From Cyclina sinensis (lineage: Eukaryota; Mollusca; Bivalvia; Venerida; Veneridae), in contig JAAONU010000011.1 of the NCBI GenBank assembly GCA_012932295.1, forward strand, positions 39,741,951-39,805,950: a DNA stretch of 64,000 nt. Reading direction: 5' to 3'. Position 1 is the stretch's first letter. Each line of letters starts with the position of its first letter. A model generated the notes under the pieces. That model did no database searches. It was not told the origin of the DNA and was given only the letters and a program-made list of their open reading frames with translations. The position numbers and the translations under genes were made by a program. Positions 1 through 11,800 of the stretch are shown here, piece after piece.

Positions 1-573
1 TCTAATAGTGCCACGCGTATGAGTTAATTTCCGGTTAAGTGGACAAGGAAAAACTGTAGGAATATGGAGACCACTTTCACTTCCGTATATATTTTTCTGC
101 TGTGTAACTAACGCAGAATTTGATTTATATGTGTCGAGTTCATATGCAGAGCTTTTTCTGTGTAACTCAGCTCTTTGGTGGATGCTCGGAAATACTTGCT
201 TTGCTTGTAATACGAGTTTTTCGAAGCTCTTTCTGGAAGGAACCCAACCTTTCATTAAATGGATCATACCTCTGTCTTTGAAAAAGTACATAACCCATTG
301 GTGGTCTGCACTAGGCTTTTGGAAATCTTTCTTTGGTGTGACGTACTTGTACATAAACATGTACTCTCCAACACTCAGTTCCGAACCGTTCTCTGGTCTT
401 CTAACGTCAAAGTTTGGGAAGTCTTTGACTGGTATGATGAAAAAGAGCTCCTCGCTTGCAAGTCCCGCTTTAACCTCGGACGTCTGATCCCCAGTGTTTG
501 GCGGCTCTACGGCCTCTTGTCTCCTTGTACAAGCAAAGCAGCGTTCAAAAAAGTTTAAAACAGCTGAAGGCAT
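1..573 (-). CDS. Uncharacterised intronless protein, upstream copy (partial at window edge)
   Basis: An open frame of 191 codons runs from an ATG at 573 down to base 1 with no stop, so its 3' end lies outside the window. It is a near-identical paralogue of the complete gene at 6814-7671: codon 1 here corresponds to codon 1 there, at an offset of 7098 bases. Most differences are single substitutions near the truncated end, for example Pro to Leu and Tyr to Phe, and none creates a stop or frameshift. The frame is therefore intact as far as it can be seen. I recognise no domain. The N-terminus is Cys- and Arg-containing (FFERCFACTRR), followed by a hydrophobic/aromatic middle part with EYMFMYKYVTPKK and HQWVMYFFKDRG. 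Upstream sequence is also duplicated, so promoter and gene were copied together. Confidence 0.72.
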   Translation of the reverse strand, partial: MPSAVLNFFERCFACTRRQEAVEPPNTGDQTSEVKAGLASEELFFIIPVKDFPNFDVRRPENGSELSVGEYMFMYKYVTPKKDFQKPSADHQWVMYFFKDRGMIHLMKGWVPSRKSFEKLVLQAKQVFPSIHQRAELHRKSSAYELDTYKSNSALVTQQKNIYGSESGLHIPTVFPCPLNRKLTHTRGTIR

Positions 574-609
574 TTTGCTCGGAAATACAATGACGCTAGT
601 AATGACGTC

Positions 610-622
610 GTTACCAGGAAAC
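610..622 (-). promoter_or_regulatory. X-box-like motif upstream of the partial gene
   Basis: On the minus strand the bases read GTTTCCTGGTAAC, which fits the RFX X-box pattern RYYNYY-N(1-3)-RRNRAC. It lies 37-49 bases upstream of the ATG at 573 and abuts a CRE-like TGACGTC. The motif is conserved in the second gene copy at 7708-7720. Its function is inferred from the motif only. Confidence 0.4.
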
Positions 623-673
623 TAATTCGGTGTGATCTCGGAATTCAAATCACGCACTAACGTGACTTCGATG

Positions 674-850
674 TATAATAATAATAGTAATAACAATAAT
701 AATAAAACGATGATGATAACAATGATGATAACAGTGAAGATGATGAGAAAAAATAAATACCAACAACAAGAAAACATAACTGAATTTTACGATTGTAATA
801 ACGTCTTTAGGTGGTTTAAGTGTAAAATAATAATAATAATAATAAAAAGT
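674..850. repeat. Degenerate trinucleotide microsatellite (AAT/ATG-rich)
   Basis: Runs of AAT, ATG and ATA triplets at 678-745 and 826-847. Similar runs occupy the equivalent position behind the second gene copy near 7770-8000. No coding signal is seen. The rest of 850-1390 is unique AT-rich sequence, part of which (1256-1390) matches 8101-8236. Confidence 0.7.
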
Positions 851-1440
851 GACGACGATTCCAGAATTTTAAAGAATTATTTTTCTCTCGCTGCAGCTAT
901 TTCTGTTACTGGTAGCTACTGCTGCTGCGTCTGTTGCTACTGCTTTTGTGACTCGATTTAATACAACTTCTTCTGATACTCTGATACTATGAAATGTATC
1001 ATTAAAAATACTGATTGATAATTATGTAGCCAATTATGATAAATATCGGACAGCCGTGCTGTCTTTGAACACCACGGAGAAAAGAACTATAGTCTAAAGA
1101 AAACACATTTATTTCAGTCGTTTTTCGGGAAGATTTAATTCATAATTATAAAAAAACGATAAATAATACTATATATTTAAACTTTTACTTGAGAACCAAA
1201 ACTACAGAAATTATCTCCTATTATCGTTTATTATTGAATATTATGGAAATATCTGAACTATTCTAAACAAAGAAATAAAATATTATGCTGAAATTGTTTT
1301 CATTTTTTTCACGAGAAGTTTTTACCTATGAAGGTAATGGTATGTCAAGTTAGCAAAATCTACATCACAGCTTTTTGTCATTCACTATGGTAATTGTAGC
1401 AATATTTGCTTAGTTAAAGACAATGTTCTTCAGAAAATTC

Positions 1441-1600
1441 AGAGCTGGCTCGACATTCGGCTCGACGTCCGTCTTTTTTTTTTTTTTTTTTTCGTTTTTT
1501 ATGAATTTCGAACCGAATGGCTTAACATTCAGCTCGACATTCGTTTTTGAACGTTTGATTTTTGCATGTCGAACCCAATGTATTTTGTCTTTTTCGTCCA
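1441..1600. repeat. CGAC-rich palindromic repeat, copy 1
   Basis: Contains repeats of GGCTCGACATTCGG and its inverted form, separated by a poly-T run at 1473-1492 and AT-rich spacer. Related copies lie at 2495-2640 and 4808-5030. The opposed GAATGTCGAGC and GCTCGACATTC words would pair into hairpins. Class unknown; a non-autonomous element is possible. Confidence 0.5.
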
Positions 1601-2494
1601 GTCAGATTTTGAGCTAAAAGAAATTTAAATAAAGTTCCTGACCTTCAACTCTTGCAGTGCTGTAAAGGTTTTTTTAAAGCTCATTTATTGAATCAAGACA
1701 ATAAAAACGTACTCTGAGAATAAGTCAATAATCGTCCGTTTAGGGACAGTTGTATTCGTCGTCATTTTACACTATTATTTACGTTTGTTTCTTAAGCAGA
1801 TACTTTTAAGCTATATTTTTTATGCCGAATGTTTAGTACACTGCGGGATACGGCTGTGTTTGTTTTTTCAATGCAGTACCCACAATCAATCGGGTACTCT
1901 TTCTTTCCACAAAAAATGTTTGAAAAGGAAAAAAAAGCCTTTGCGACGCAGAAGCTATAAGCAGGTGTTTCGGAGAATTTAATAACACCTTTTCATAAAT
2001 TGTTATAAATACCTCAATGGATTAAACATCGTTACAAAATCAACTGTAGAAATAAACTGGCATTTGTTGTCAACCCAAATCTGGTTCAGTGTTGTTCGGA
2101 AATCCAGTGCATTTCAATTCTTTCTTTATATTTTTTTGAGTAATTCTTACAACGTTATTATATAAAAATACACGTAGATAATAATCAAATATAAATATAA
2201 GATAAATTGACAAAACAAATTATACCAGACGATTAAATTTCTGTTAACTTGCAAAATGTTTCCCTTTTCTTGTAACGTTTTTACTAGTTGATTAAAGGAT
2301 TATGAACATTGATTAGGGCGCCTGTTGCTTTGTTTACATGTAGCCTATTGTGAATGAGAAACCTACCACAAAATAACATCTGTGAAATCAAAACAGAAAC
2401 TTACAATGCTAGTAAAATGGGCATGTGCCTCCGAATGTCTTAAATTTCGGACAACAAATTTGAATGAACATACATCAGAAACACGAAAAAAAAA
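1601..2494. other. Interval without recognised gene
   Basis: AT-rich sequence. Short open frames show no domain, splice context or homology that I recognise. Confidence 0.5.
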
Positions 2495-2640
2495 CGACAC
2501 TCAAAAACAAATGTCGAGCTGAATGTTGAGCCAGTTCGACATATGGCTCGACATTCAAAAATAAATAAATAAATAAAAAAATAAAATGTCGAGTCGAGCT
2601 GAATGTTGAACACCACATTCGGCTCGACATACAAATAACG
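2495..2640. repeat. CGAC-rich palindromic repeat, copy 2
   Basis: Two arms of ATGTCGAGC...GCTCGACAT type flank an ATAA-rich spacer at 2560-2585, and the copy ends in AAATAACGAAACAAGG. It is adjacent to the poly-A end of the LINE fragment. Confidence 0.55.
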
Positions 2641-2661
2641 AAACAAGGATGCTTTTGGTGA

Positions 2662-3720
2662 TTTTTTTTTCTTTTTTTTTTTTTGAGGCCCCTTTTGGGT
2701 AACCCCGTTTATTCTCCCCGTCACATGGATATGTATGGGTCAGGGAACCATCCCATACTAACCTTACAATCATAATACAAATGTACATAGAATAGAATAT
2801 ATAAATCATAATATCTTGGAAGTTTTCACTTACTATAATAATATTAACACATAATAAGTAATAATCGACGGATACTTATCCAATATTGTATTCAGGAACC
2901 TCGTTTTATTTTACCAAAAAAAAAAATGAAAAGGAAAAGTCAAAATTATGTACATAGCACAGAATATTAACTTAGTCGCCATATAAAATGTAACACATAC
3001 AATGTAAGTTCATGAAAAGATAATTAATGGATAAATAATTTTTCTACTAGAGACCAATATTCTTTCTTTTTTTCCAGTTTTATGGGTTTCTTTATTTATT
3101 GAAGAGGCAAGCTTTAAGCTTTTTTTAAGTCCTTGCAAAGACGGCTTAAAACCATGTCTTTTACACAAAAATATGTATTTTTTGATTTCTAAATATGATA
3201 TATCAAAATGCATTGAACTTCAATTTGTATATCCAAGTATGAAAGATTTAGCAGTTATGTAAAAATCTGCGTCTAATAATTGTACGGCGGTTTGGATTTC
3301 TGTAATTAACGACTGTGTATATGAACACTCCCAAAACAAGTGGAGTAAAGTTTCCTTTTTACAAAAAGAGCATTTTGGTGAAGTTGAGGGCATAATGGAT
3401 AAAAAGAGGTGTTAGCAGAGAAGCAAGTTTGACTATTCCTAGTGGTGGTTAGTATAACATACATTTTACATGAACCTGAAGTTAAATGAGTACATATATG
3501 AGCCCAAGGAATGGAAAATTTGCAATGAAAATTGACATTTGGACAAAATTGTGAGCATGAATTTATATTAGATCTAAAGTACATGAAATTATATAGGGAC
3601 TTGAATTTTGCACATGACACTCTGTCTGATAATAATGAATATTTGTGCAAATCTAAATTTCAATTCCTCAAAGCATGTGGATATTCATTTTTGCTTCAGA
3701 CTGGCATATATTAAGCTTCA
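2662..3720 (-). mobile_element. Non-LTR retrotransposon (LINE) 3' fragment, decayed
   Basis: On the minus strand, about 3240-3400 encodes the Cys/His motif found after the reverse transcriptase of many LINEs, CSFCKKETLLHLFWEC. Downstream, 3010-3213 encodes a basic C-terminal region (ISYLEIKKYIFLCKRHG, then NKETHKTGKKERILVS) of the same protein type. In-frame stops and frame changes separate the parts, so the protein is broken. An AATAAA (plus 2708-2713) followed 24 bases later by an A-rich tail (plus 2662-2684) marks the 3' end. The 5' end is not found and is placed near 3720 only because similarity fades. The clade is uncertain. Confidence 0.65.
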
Positions 3721-4013
3721 GTACTGAGATGTAAGTGAAACTGTGCCACCAAAGAACGCACTTCTTTATTTAAAACCAGGAGGCTTTAATTTAAGAACAA
3801 GTACAATGAACATATATTTGCTAAAGTAATTATTTCATGCACTTTTGATAAATGTGTGTACAGAAAAAGTATAAAGATATTTTAGTAAATTTGTGTCATC
3901 TGGGCAATGGATTATGCGTATAACATTCAATCTCATAATGGTAAACATTTGTGACAGTGTCCCTTAATTCGTGATGCCTAAATTGTCCATACACACATTT
4001 TCATACTTTTATC

Positions 4014-4026
4014 TGACCTTTGACCT
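4014..4026. promoter_or_regulatory. DR1-type nuclear receptor half-site pair
   Basis: TGACCTTTGACCT is a perfect direct repeat of the AGGTCA half-site with one-base spacing, read on the minus strand. Further GACCTTGACC words follow. Such words are common in mollusc repeats, so a regulatory role is doubtful. Confidence 0.25.
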
Positions 4027-4147
4027 TATGTGTGACTTTGACCTTGACCACAGGGACCTAAACTCAGTCTTACAAGGGTAAATATTTGTGCCGAGTTAGA
4101 GGTCAGATGAAAACGCTTGTCCGGAGAAAACCTTCTACATGCATTGA

Positions 4148-4310
4148 GGGCAGGCTTCTGCCAGTAGTACTGGTACTGGTACTGCAACTTTTGGCAAGTA
4201 CTGCTACTGATACTGCATTACTCAGTCAATAATTAGCGACTACTGGTACTGGTAATGCATTACTGTCACAAAAAGTGGTACTGGTACTGCAGTACTTTAG
4301 CAGTACTTTG
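4148..4310. repeat. TACTGG/GTACTGC-rich degenerate repeat
   Basis: TACTGGTACTGG, GTACTGCA and TACTGATACTGC words recur across about 160 bases with irregular spacers. No coding evidence. Confidence 0.6.
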
Positions 4311-4807
4311 GTTTTCTCACCATTTTAGGCACAGTAACACAATGTTAATTTCAAAACTGAGCTTATTAAAAGTAGTACATATACCCTAGGGTGTTTCAAT
4401 CAATATCATTTGCTATCATAATTAGTTTTAATGTTGTGCCTGTAATGAGATTTATTTATACTAAATAACTTGGATAAAAGTTTACAATGAATTGATATAT
4501 AATCAATAGCCCTTTATACTTGCAATTTAGTGTTAATGTTTGTACAGTTATACTTGTCACTGTCTGACTTTGGGACGAAGTGTTACACAAAGATTAGGGA
4601 AGTGCTAAGATAAACAAAAGGTTGTTATTATCAGCATTGTGTTTAACAAAAATTTATGAAAGGATTCTATTGGTTATTTATTTAGAATAAATATAACTGG
4701 TAGCAAAGTAAAATAGTTGTTTTAATTCATTTCATAGTGTAAACACAGAGAAGAGTGTAAGGAAGCATGTCAGAAGGTCCCTTGTAGTCCTGGAAGTTCT
4801 AAACTAC

Positions 4808-5030
4808 TGATTCGGCTCGATATTCAAATAACGAAAAGACGGGTCGACATTCAGATAACCCAAACAAACTTAAAAAAAACGAATGTCGAGCTGAATGTTT
4901 AGTCAGATCGACATTCGGCTCGACATTAAAAAGAACACAAAAAACGATAAAACGCTCAAGAACGAATGTCAAGCTGAATGTTGAGCCAGCTCGGCATTCG
5001 GCTCGGCATTTGAATAACGAAAAAACGAAG
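4808..5030. repeat. CGAC-rich palindromic repeat, copy 3
   Basis: The longest copy. Two blocks of GAATGTCGAGCTGAATGTT followed by CGACATTCGGCTCGACATT-type words are separated by A-rich spacers and end in AATAACGAAAAAACG. It shares its end with copy 2. Confidence 0.55.
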
Positions 5031-5087
5031 TAACGATTTTGTTTCGAGGACTAAAAACAGCAGTGTTTTACAGTTAGAGCTGAATGC

Positions 5088-5114
5088 ATGAATGAATGAA
5101 TGAATGAATGAAGT
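5088..5114. repeat. (TGAA)n microsatellite
   Basis: About six TGAA/ATGA units in a row. Confidence 0.85.
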
Positions 5115-6813
5115 TTTATTGCCCGTCGACAGCTATGGTCATTTTGGACAGTTGAAGCTAAAGCCCATCCACAATGCGGGTGCTGAATAATGACGCAATC
5201 CATTTCATCGTCGGCGCAGAGGTTCTTTGAGTTGAGTCTGGAATGTAGAACTTAAACGGAAGAAACCGAAACACAAATGAGATAGAGGACGGCTTTTTCA
5301 ATATCTGCTGTGTTGTAAAATAAGAAGTAAAGCAACGCAGAAAACTCATGCCTGATGTCCACGAAAAAAATGTGCGCTTTCTTGAAACGCTATGTCACTG
5401 TCCTAACGAATAATGCAAATAACCCGAATGATGACTACTTCTATACAAGAACGTGTATCTTTGTTACATTGCCACCTCCAAAACAGGAGATTCATTTCCG
5501 CAATGGAACATAAACTGTTTACTAATATAATTTTCGCTTGAAGTAACCAGTAAGAAGGAAACAAATTACAATAGCAAACCTTTAAAAAAATTCTGTTAAA
5601 CTATGAAAATGGTCCCTTTTTTCGCGAGTATACATTGATGTTCAGTAAGTTCAAATGTTAAGCAGAATGCCAACATACCAACACAGAAGTCGCTACCGGG
5701 TATTTGGATCTATTTTTCCTGAGAAGCAGTTTCGAGAGTAAACATACCCAATGTGAGCTCACGGAAGTTCAACAAGAGAGCATTTGTTTTTTTTTTAATA
5801 TTTCATTTGTGGTTTTATATACATATGACAAATATTTTGCGATAGAAACATTTAATGCAAAACAGGTAATGTCAAACACAATTTTCTTTAGTTTTAGCAT
5901 CTGGTTTGCAACACTGGCACTCCGGTCGTCTTTTAACTTCGTAAAAATTGAAGCTCAGCTTTATTTTCTCTGTCTCTCTGTTATCCAAGTCTGCAGTGCA
6001 TCTCCATTTATTAGCTTGTTATTTATTATGATTTTTCTTTTCAACCTGTCACCATTTTTCTTCTTTTAAGTCTTCCACACCTTTTCTTGCGTCCGACTCT
6101 GTAAAATTATGCTTATCTATTCTTATAGCATTGTCGGACACCCTCGGTCTATTCCGTAAACTCCGGTCAAAGAAGGTTAAGAAGAATTAACAGTTGTAGG
6201 TATCTGAAGATGATCTTACTATAGTTATCTTGGTTTGTCTGAGCAGGATGTCATCTCTTTATCATTGGTGTGAGAAATTTTACAGTGACAATTTACATAG
6301 ATCACCACATTTAGCAAAACTAATGGTGACTTCTTTTGAATCCTTTCATTCAGGAATACCGTGTAAGCTACTGATATGCATTCGTCTAATCCTCTCTTCT
6401 TTCAATCATTTTAGCAATGCTTGCACTAAAGTACGACTATCTCTCTACCTGTAAGATTTTTATCACTAACTGTGTCCTTGTTCTTTATTCAAATCTTCAC
6501 ACTGCAAGAAGTTGATTATTATCTTGCCTTCAAGTTTTCTATTCGTCGCTAAACAGTTTCAAACTAAGACATGTATCTGCAAAATATTTTGAGCGTTTAA
6601 AACTTATGGCTGTCAAAAAGCATGCTTAATTGTTCGCTAGAGAAGATATGACCTTCCTTCAAAATTTGCATATTTTTTGTCCATATTTGATTGGTCAAAA
6701 TTAATAAAAGGTGTCTATAATAAATCGTATACATCAAAAATCAGATTTTTGATTAGATTATCATGTCGTATCAAGTTAAGAAACAAGTATTAATTTCAAA
6801 AGTTTTTCAATCC
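5115..6813. other. Interval without recognised gene
   Basis: AT-rich. Open frames of 60-121 codons exist on both strands, but none shows a motif, splice sites or a duplicate supporting coding function. Confidence 0.5.
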
Positions 6814-7671
6814 TCAATATCTGAACTGATCAATAAGAGTTGGTGGTTTTCTAGGGCCCTTTGCAGCGCCAGGCCTAACACGTCTGTCGCGTGTATCGAT
6901 CGTGGAAGTTACCATGCCATAACATTCGGACTTTCTTGATTTATTGTAGGCATTTAAAGGTTTTCCTTCAATAACGGCATTGATCTCTCTTGTAAGGCGA
7001 TCCATGGATGCCGAGCTGCACACACTTGGGTCTGAGGTTGGTAGGAGCTCAAAGGGTGCATTCATCTCTTTTCCGGGTACACAGTGGCGGCTCCATGTAC
7101 TAATAGTGCCACGCGTATGAGCTGATTTCGGGTTAAGTGGGCCAGGATAGACTGAAGGAATATGGGGACCACTTTCACTTCCGTATATATTTTTCTGCTG
7201 TGTGACTAACGCAGAATTAGATTTATATGTGTCAAGTTCATATGCAGAGCTTTTTCTGTGTAACTCAGCTCTTTGTTGGATGCTCGGAAATACTTGCTTT
7301 GCTTGTAATACGAGTTTTTCGAAGCTCTTTCTGGAAGGAACCCAACCTTTCATTAAATGTATCATACCTCTGTCTTTGAAAAAGTACATAACCCATTGGT
7401 GGTCTGCACTAGGCTTTAGGAAATCTTTCTTTGGTGTGACGTACTTGTACATAAACATGTACTCTCCAACGCTCAGTTCCGAACCGTTCTCTGGTCTTCT
7501 AATGTCAAAGTTTGGGAAGTCTTTGACTGGTATGATGAAAAAGAGCTCCTCGCTTGCAAGTCCCGCTTTAACCTCAGACGTCTGATCCCCAGTGTTTGGC
7601 GGCTCTACGGCCTCTTGTCTCCTTGTACAAGCAAAGCAGCGTTCAAAAAAGTTTAAAACAGCTGAAGGCAT
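6814..7671 (-). CDS. Uncharacterised intronless 285-residue protein
   Basis: A single uninterrupted frame of 285 codons reads from the ATG at 7671 to a TGA at 6814-6816. The ATG is the first in frame; the next stop upstream is about 75 bases away with no other ATG between, and an A lies at -3. No domain is recognised. Residues 1-20 include two Cys (FERCFACTRR). Residues 40-150 are the best structured part, with FFIIPVKDFPNFDIRR, EYMFMYKYVTPKKDF, WVMYFFKDRGMIHLMKGWVP and a Lys/Gln-rich helix. The C-terminal third is Ser-, Pro- and Arg-rich and ends PPTLIDQFRY. No signal peptide or clear membrane helix is seen. The partial gene at 1-573 is a paralogue about 7.1 kb away in the same orientation. 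Keeping both frames open implies coding function or a very recent duplication. The X-box-like motif upstream hints at a ciliary role, which is inference only. Confidence 0.8.
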   Translation of the reverse strand: MPSAVLNFFERCFACTRRQEAVEPPNTGDQTSEVKAGLASEELFFIIPVKDFPNFDIRRPENGSELSVGEYMFMYKYVTPKKDFLKPSADHQWVMYFFKDRGMIHLMKGWVPSRKSFEKLVLQAKQVFPSIQQRAELHRKSSAYELDTYKSNSALVTQQKNIYGSESGPHIPSVYPGPLNPKSAHTRGTISTWSRHCVPGKEMNAPFELLPTSDPSVCSSASMDRLTREINAVIEGKPLNAYNKSRKSECYGMVTSTIDTRDRRVRPGAAKGPRKPPTLIDQFRY

Positions 7672-7707
7672 TTTGCTCGGAAATACAATGACGCTAGTAA
7701 TGACGTC

Positions 7708-7720
7708 GTTACCAGGAAAC
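7708..7720 (-). promoter_or_regulatory. X-box-like motif upstream of the 285-residue gene
   Basis: GTTTCCTGGTAAC on the minus strand, 37-49 bases upstream of the ATG at 7671, next to TGACGTCG at 7701-7708. It is identical in both gene copies. Confidence 0.42.
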
Positions 7721-8236
7721 TATTTCGGTGTGATCTCGGAATTCAAATCACGCACTAACGTTATTTCGATGTATAACAATAATAATAACAATAATAATAA
7801 TAATGAATAACAAAAGAAATAATCAACAACATGAAAACAGAACTGACTTAGTATGATTGAAATTACGTCTTGACGTGGTTTCGGTGTAAAAAAGTAGTAG
7901 TAGTAGTAATATAATAAATAATAATAATTATTATTATCATTATTAGCAGCATTAGCATCATCTTCATAATAATAGATTAATAATGATAATAGTGATAACA
8001 ACAACAATAATAAAAAGTGACGATGATTACAAAAAATAAATGACAATAACAAAAATACATTCCTGAATTGTAAAGGATTATTTTTTTCTTTCACTGCAGC
8101 TATTCTGAACTATTCTAAACAAAGAAATCAAGTATTATGCTGAAATAAGTTTTTCATTTTTTTGGATGTATTAACCTATGAATGTAATTATATAGGTCGT
8201 TAGCAAAATCTACATCTGCTGCTTTTAGGCATTCAC
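7721..8236. repeat. Duplicated upstream flank with AAT microsatellites
   Basis: Matches the flank of the first copy (623-1390), with differing triplet-repeat lengths at 7768-7803 and 7890-8015. The last match is the stretch containing GCAAAATCTACATC, near 1355 and 8200. This sets the duplicated unit at more than 1.1 kb. Confidence 0.7.
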
Positions 8237-8811
8237 GGTCATTCCTCAGTGGGTTAATTAATACACACGAATTTCAATAGGCTTCTGTTGCAAGTTACTT
8301 TCCTTCAACATCATTTTCTACGCGTAATTAGTGTTTAAGTTCCCACATATGTTGCTTTATATTTACTTCTAGTTCTGTCAGACCTTGTTTTATTCATTTT
8401 ATTAAAAAACTATGATCAAAGACCTAAAATTCAAGACTTTTTTAGTATTTTCTTACAAAGAATGATGTCAGGTGATATTTCTAACGACAGTATAGATTTG
8501 CACAACGCTTTCACTTTATTCTGATACCTTAAATAGTATGCTTAAATGTTCCCCAAACTTGTTTATATGCGTTCTTAACCTGAGTAAACACCAGACAATC
8601 AAAATCGTGAGGCAAATAGCATGCGAATTTTTAGTCAGCTGTAACCTATCCTTATCAGGATTTTAATGACTTTTACTGTTTTGAATGAAACGGCAGAACG
8701 GAAGCTTCAGAATTTTCACCAGTTTCGTTTACAGTTCGAACGAAATGCGCTTAGAAAATATCTAGTGGAAAATGACCTTAATTGTTTTTCATACTGTGCA
8801 GATAAAACATC

Positions 8812-11800
8812 ATGGCTTCCTTGAAAGAAATCGTGATAATGTATCAAAGTTTGAAGCGTGAATGGGACAAGAAACCAACAAATCTAGATAGATGTGGGGA
8901 ATTGTTATCCAAATTAAAGGTAAAATTCCTTATTGGAGTAGTTTTTCATTTAAAATGTGCTCAATTTACTTCGAAAAATGCGAATAGATTGAAAGTGCTT
9001 TGTCACGCAACTAGTTTTCGCGATCCGGTTTATGCCGATAGCAACGCAGCTAAGATTATATTGTTAACTTAAGTCGAAAAAACAGAACGAAAACGGAAAA
9101 TCTTGATGTGTCATCGATTGACAAATTTACCAGTGACATCTGTTACCGAGCTTATTTTATTTTGCACGAGGTCGATACAACAAAAACATTTGGCATTATG
9201 AAACACTGGCTCTGAAACATAAAACGCATCCCAAGTGTTGTGCATTTTTAGTTATTTTTGAAGCATAAAATACGCCGATGCGCACGTTATCTGGAACTCT
9301 GCTGTATTTATCATATCTGGAATCATCTTTTCTGTACTTGTTATTAATGAATTTTGAATATCACAGTACAAACCAGGAGGAACTCTCTTTATCCTTGAGG
9401 TCGTTGCGGACTACCCATTCCGTAAAACGCATTTCGAGGATCCCCACTGCGGACATGGTCACCAAATATTGTGGCAGACGTCCGCTAAATGGTTCCGCGA
9501 ACTTTTTCAGGAAATTATTGATATCAAGGCTCACATAGTTTTGGATTACATGCTTTTCCGCGAATTTAACGCTTTAAAAGTATCAAATATATGTATAAAA
9601 CTCTCATTCTGATGCATTTGGTTATGAATGCTCCTATTCTTTAATGCAAAGAATGGCAATTCAAAGTAATTGCTTCTCAAACAGCTGATCATATTTTCAG
9701 AAAATAAATTGACTGGTTTCCGATTGAGACGTGTTAAAACTGCTATCCTATTTAAAGAAAACATACATCATGTAAACCCTGCTGTGACATCTGTATCGTC
9801 TAGGTGCTTGGCAAAAATTATTGATCGATTTTGCTATATAATAACATGCATTTTCAAAATTTCAACGACGGAAGTACACAATAAACATACATTGCAAATA
9901 TATTTGAAATTTGGTTTTAATTTTACCAAATGTCACATAATTGGTAGACGTAAAATGCACAGTCTCATTACGGTCGTTTCATTAAATGTTCAGCTTATCC
10001 AGGTGAGTTATGACCCTAATTAATTTCGCTGTAGTCGTCAAATATCGCCGAGCTATTTTGCGATGTCCAGACATCGAGGACATCCATTTTTTTCCTTATA
10101 GTCGCGGCTGATATTTCTTTTTCCTCGTCTGCGCAAAAAAGCGGAAAATGTGAGTTCCTCCTGGCGCGTACTGTAATTCACTGAAAGCGCTTCAAGTGGA
10201 GAAAGATTGACTGATAGGAGGCGAAAGGTTTTTTACTGAGACTCGTATTTTGCTGTGGTTTTTGTTCACATGCATTTTTTTGAATCAAGAAAGTCTTCAA
10301 AATAGATTTCAGTTGAACACAGTTCTTTAATTAATGAATTTCTTGACAAATAATATAATATAATACAGAATAATAATGTTACAGATTCTTTTCAGTAGTT
10401 CAGTTTGTTTTCATTATTTTGGTAACATCCATTTCATACAAATAGTAGTATTTTGAATTACCGTTAGTAAAATCACATTTTATTAAGATTATTTGAAATA
10501 TTGTTTCATTTTAGATTGCTTTGACTCAGGTGTCGTTTTTACCAACAGATGACTCATCACCTTCTAAACAAGAGCTTCTTGTTGCAAGTAAGATACATGT
10601 ACTATCTATTCTCATCTCTACGTTTTTTCAACTTTAACGTTTTCAGTTCCATTTCTTGTTTCATGTGACCAGTTGCATTTTTTTTTTAGCTCAAACCTTG
10701 CTATTTATTCAAGTTTTCAGTAATCAGAAGAAGAATAGTGCTTTTAAATAACTGTGAAAGCAAGAATGTCTGATGAAATATAGTACATGTAAAAAACAAC
10801 AACAATTGTTTCATTTCTTATACTTCTTCTTTTTTATGCTTATTTAAATAAAATACTGATTTTAATAATAAAACTGATTTAGATAATAAAAAAGACTCAT
10901 CCAAAATTTTTCCCATTAAGTTTTTATTACGATCTGGTAATACATGTATGCAAGTACTGTCTTTATGTGGAGGTGTAATATTCACATATTCACTGTATGA
11001 TAGCCAGTATAATTATGGTACACTGTCTTGAAATGGCCACTGTAATTATGATACACTGTCTTGAAATGGCCACTGTAATTATGGTACACTGTCTTGAAAT
11101 GGCCACTGTAATTATGGTACACTGTCTTGAAATGGTACACTTTTGTATTGATATGTTCCATCTGCCGTCCTGTAAGTATAATAGTAAATTGCAATAAAAG
11201 TCACCATTTTACTACTATTAAACTATTTATACAGCATTAGAAATTCCAATACAAAATTTTCCCTGTTTTTCTGTATTTGAAATTTAATTAGAGAAAGTTC
11301 ACTACTAAATTTCTTTGTAAAAATGTGCAGTTTCAGAACATACAGTTACTAGTACTTTTATTTCAGGGGATATTCTTGAAGTTGGTGCTCAGTGGGCCAT
11401 AGCCAAGAAAGATATACCTGCCTTTGAAAGATTCATGGCTCAGTTAAAATGTTACTACATGGATTACAAGTAAGTGATGGTGACTGAAGAGAGTGGGCAT
11501 TGTTATCCCTCGCCTATTGTTTCCATGTTGTCCGTCCATCCATCCTTTAGTCTTTCCATCTGTCCTGTCTGTCCGGACTCATAATCAAATAACTAATGGA
11601 AGGAATTAAATGAGACTTGATACAAATATTGATTACTTGTACAGGACGGTGCTGGCAGAAAAGTTTGTTCTGTTCAGTTCTGTCACACAAAAGTTACAGC
11701 CCTTTGATTATCTAAACAATATATTAGGCATATACTCTTACATGTATATAGGGAAAACTTTACCATGTCACTTAGTACAAACATTTATCATCAGTATGGG

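Noticed and set aside
4014..4026. DR1 site as a real enhancer
   Set aside because: TGACCT words recur in bivalve repeats throughout the window, so one perfect pair is expected by chance within them.
5704..6069. 121-codon plus-strand frame rich in Phe and Ser
   Set aside because: Low-complexity AT-rich sequence with no motif, no duplicate and no splice or promoter support.
7202..7585. 127-codon plus-strand frame (and its twin at 131-487)
   Set aside because: Antisense shadow of the intact minus-strand genes, which have better composition and length.
10982..11197. Repetitive proteins from the 33-bp minisatellite on both strands
   Set aside because: The period is divisible by three, so any stop-free unit gives long open frames. 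The array lies inside a PSMD8 intron.
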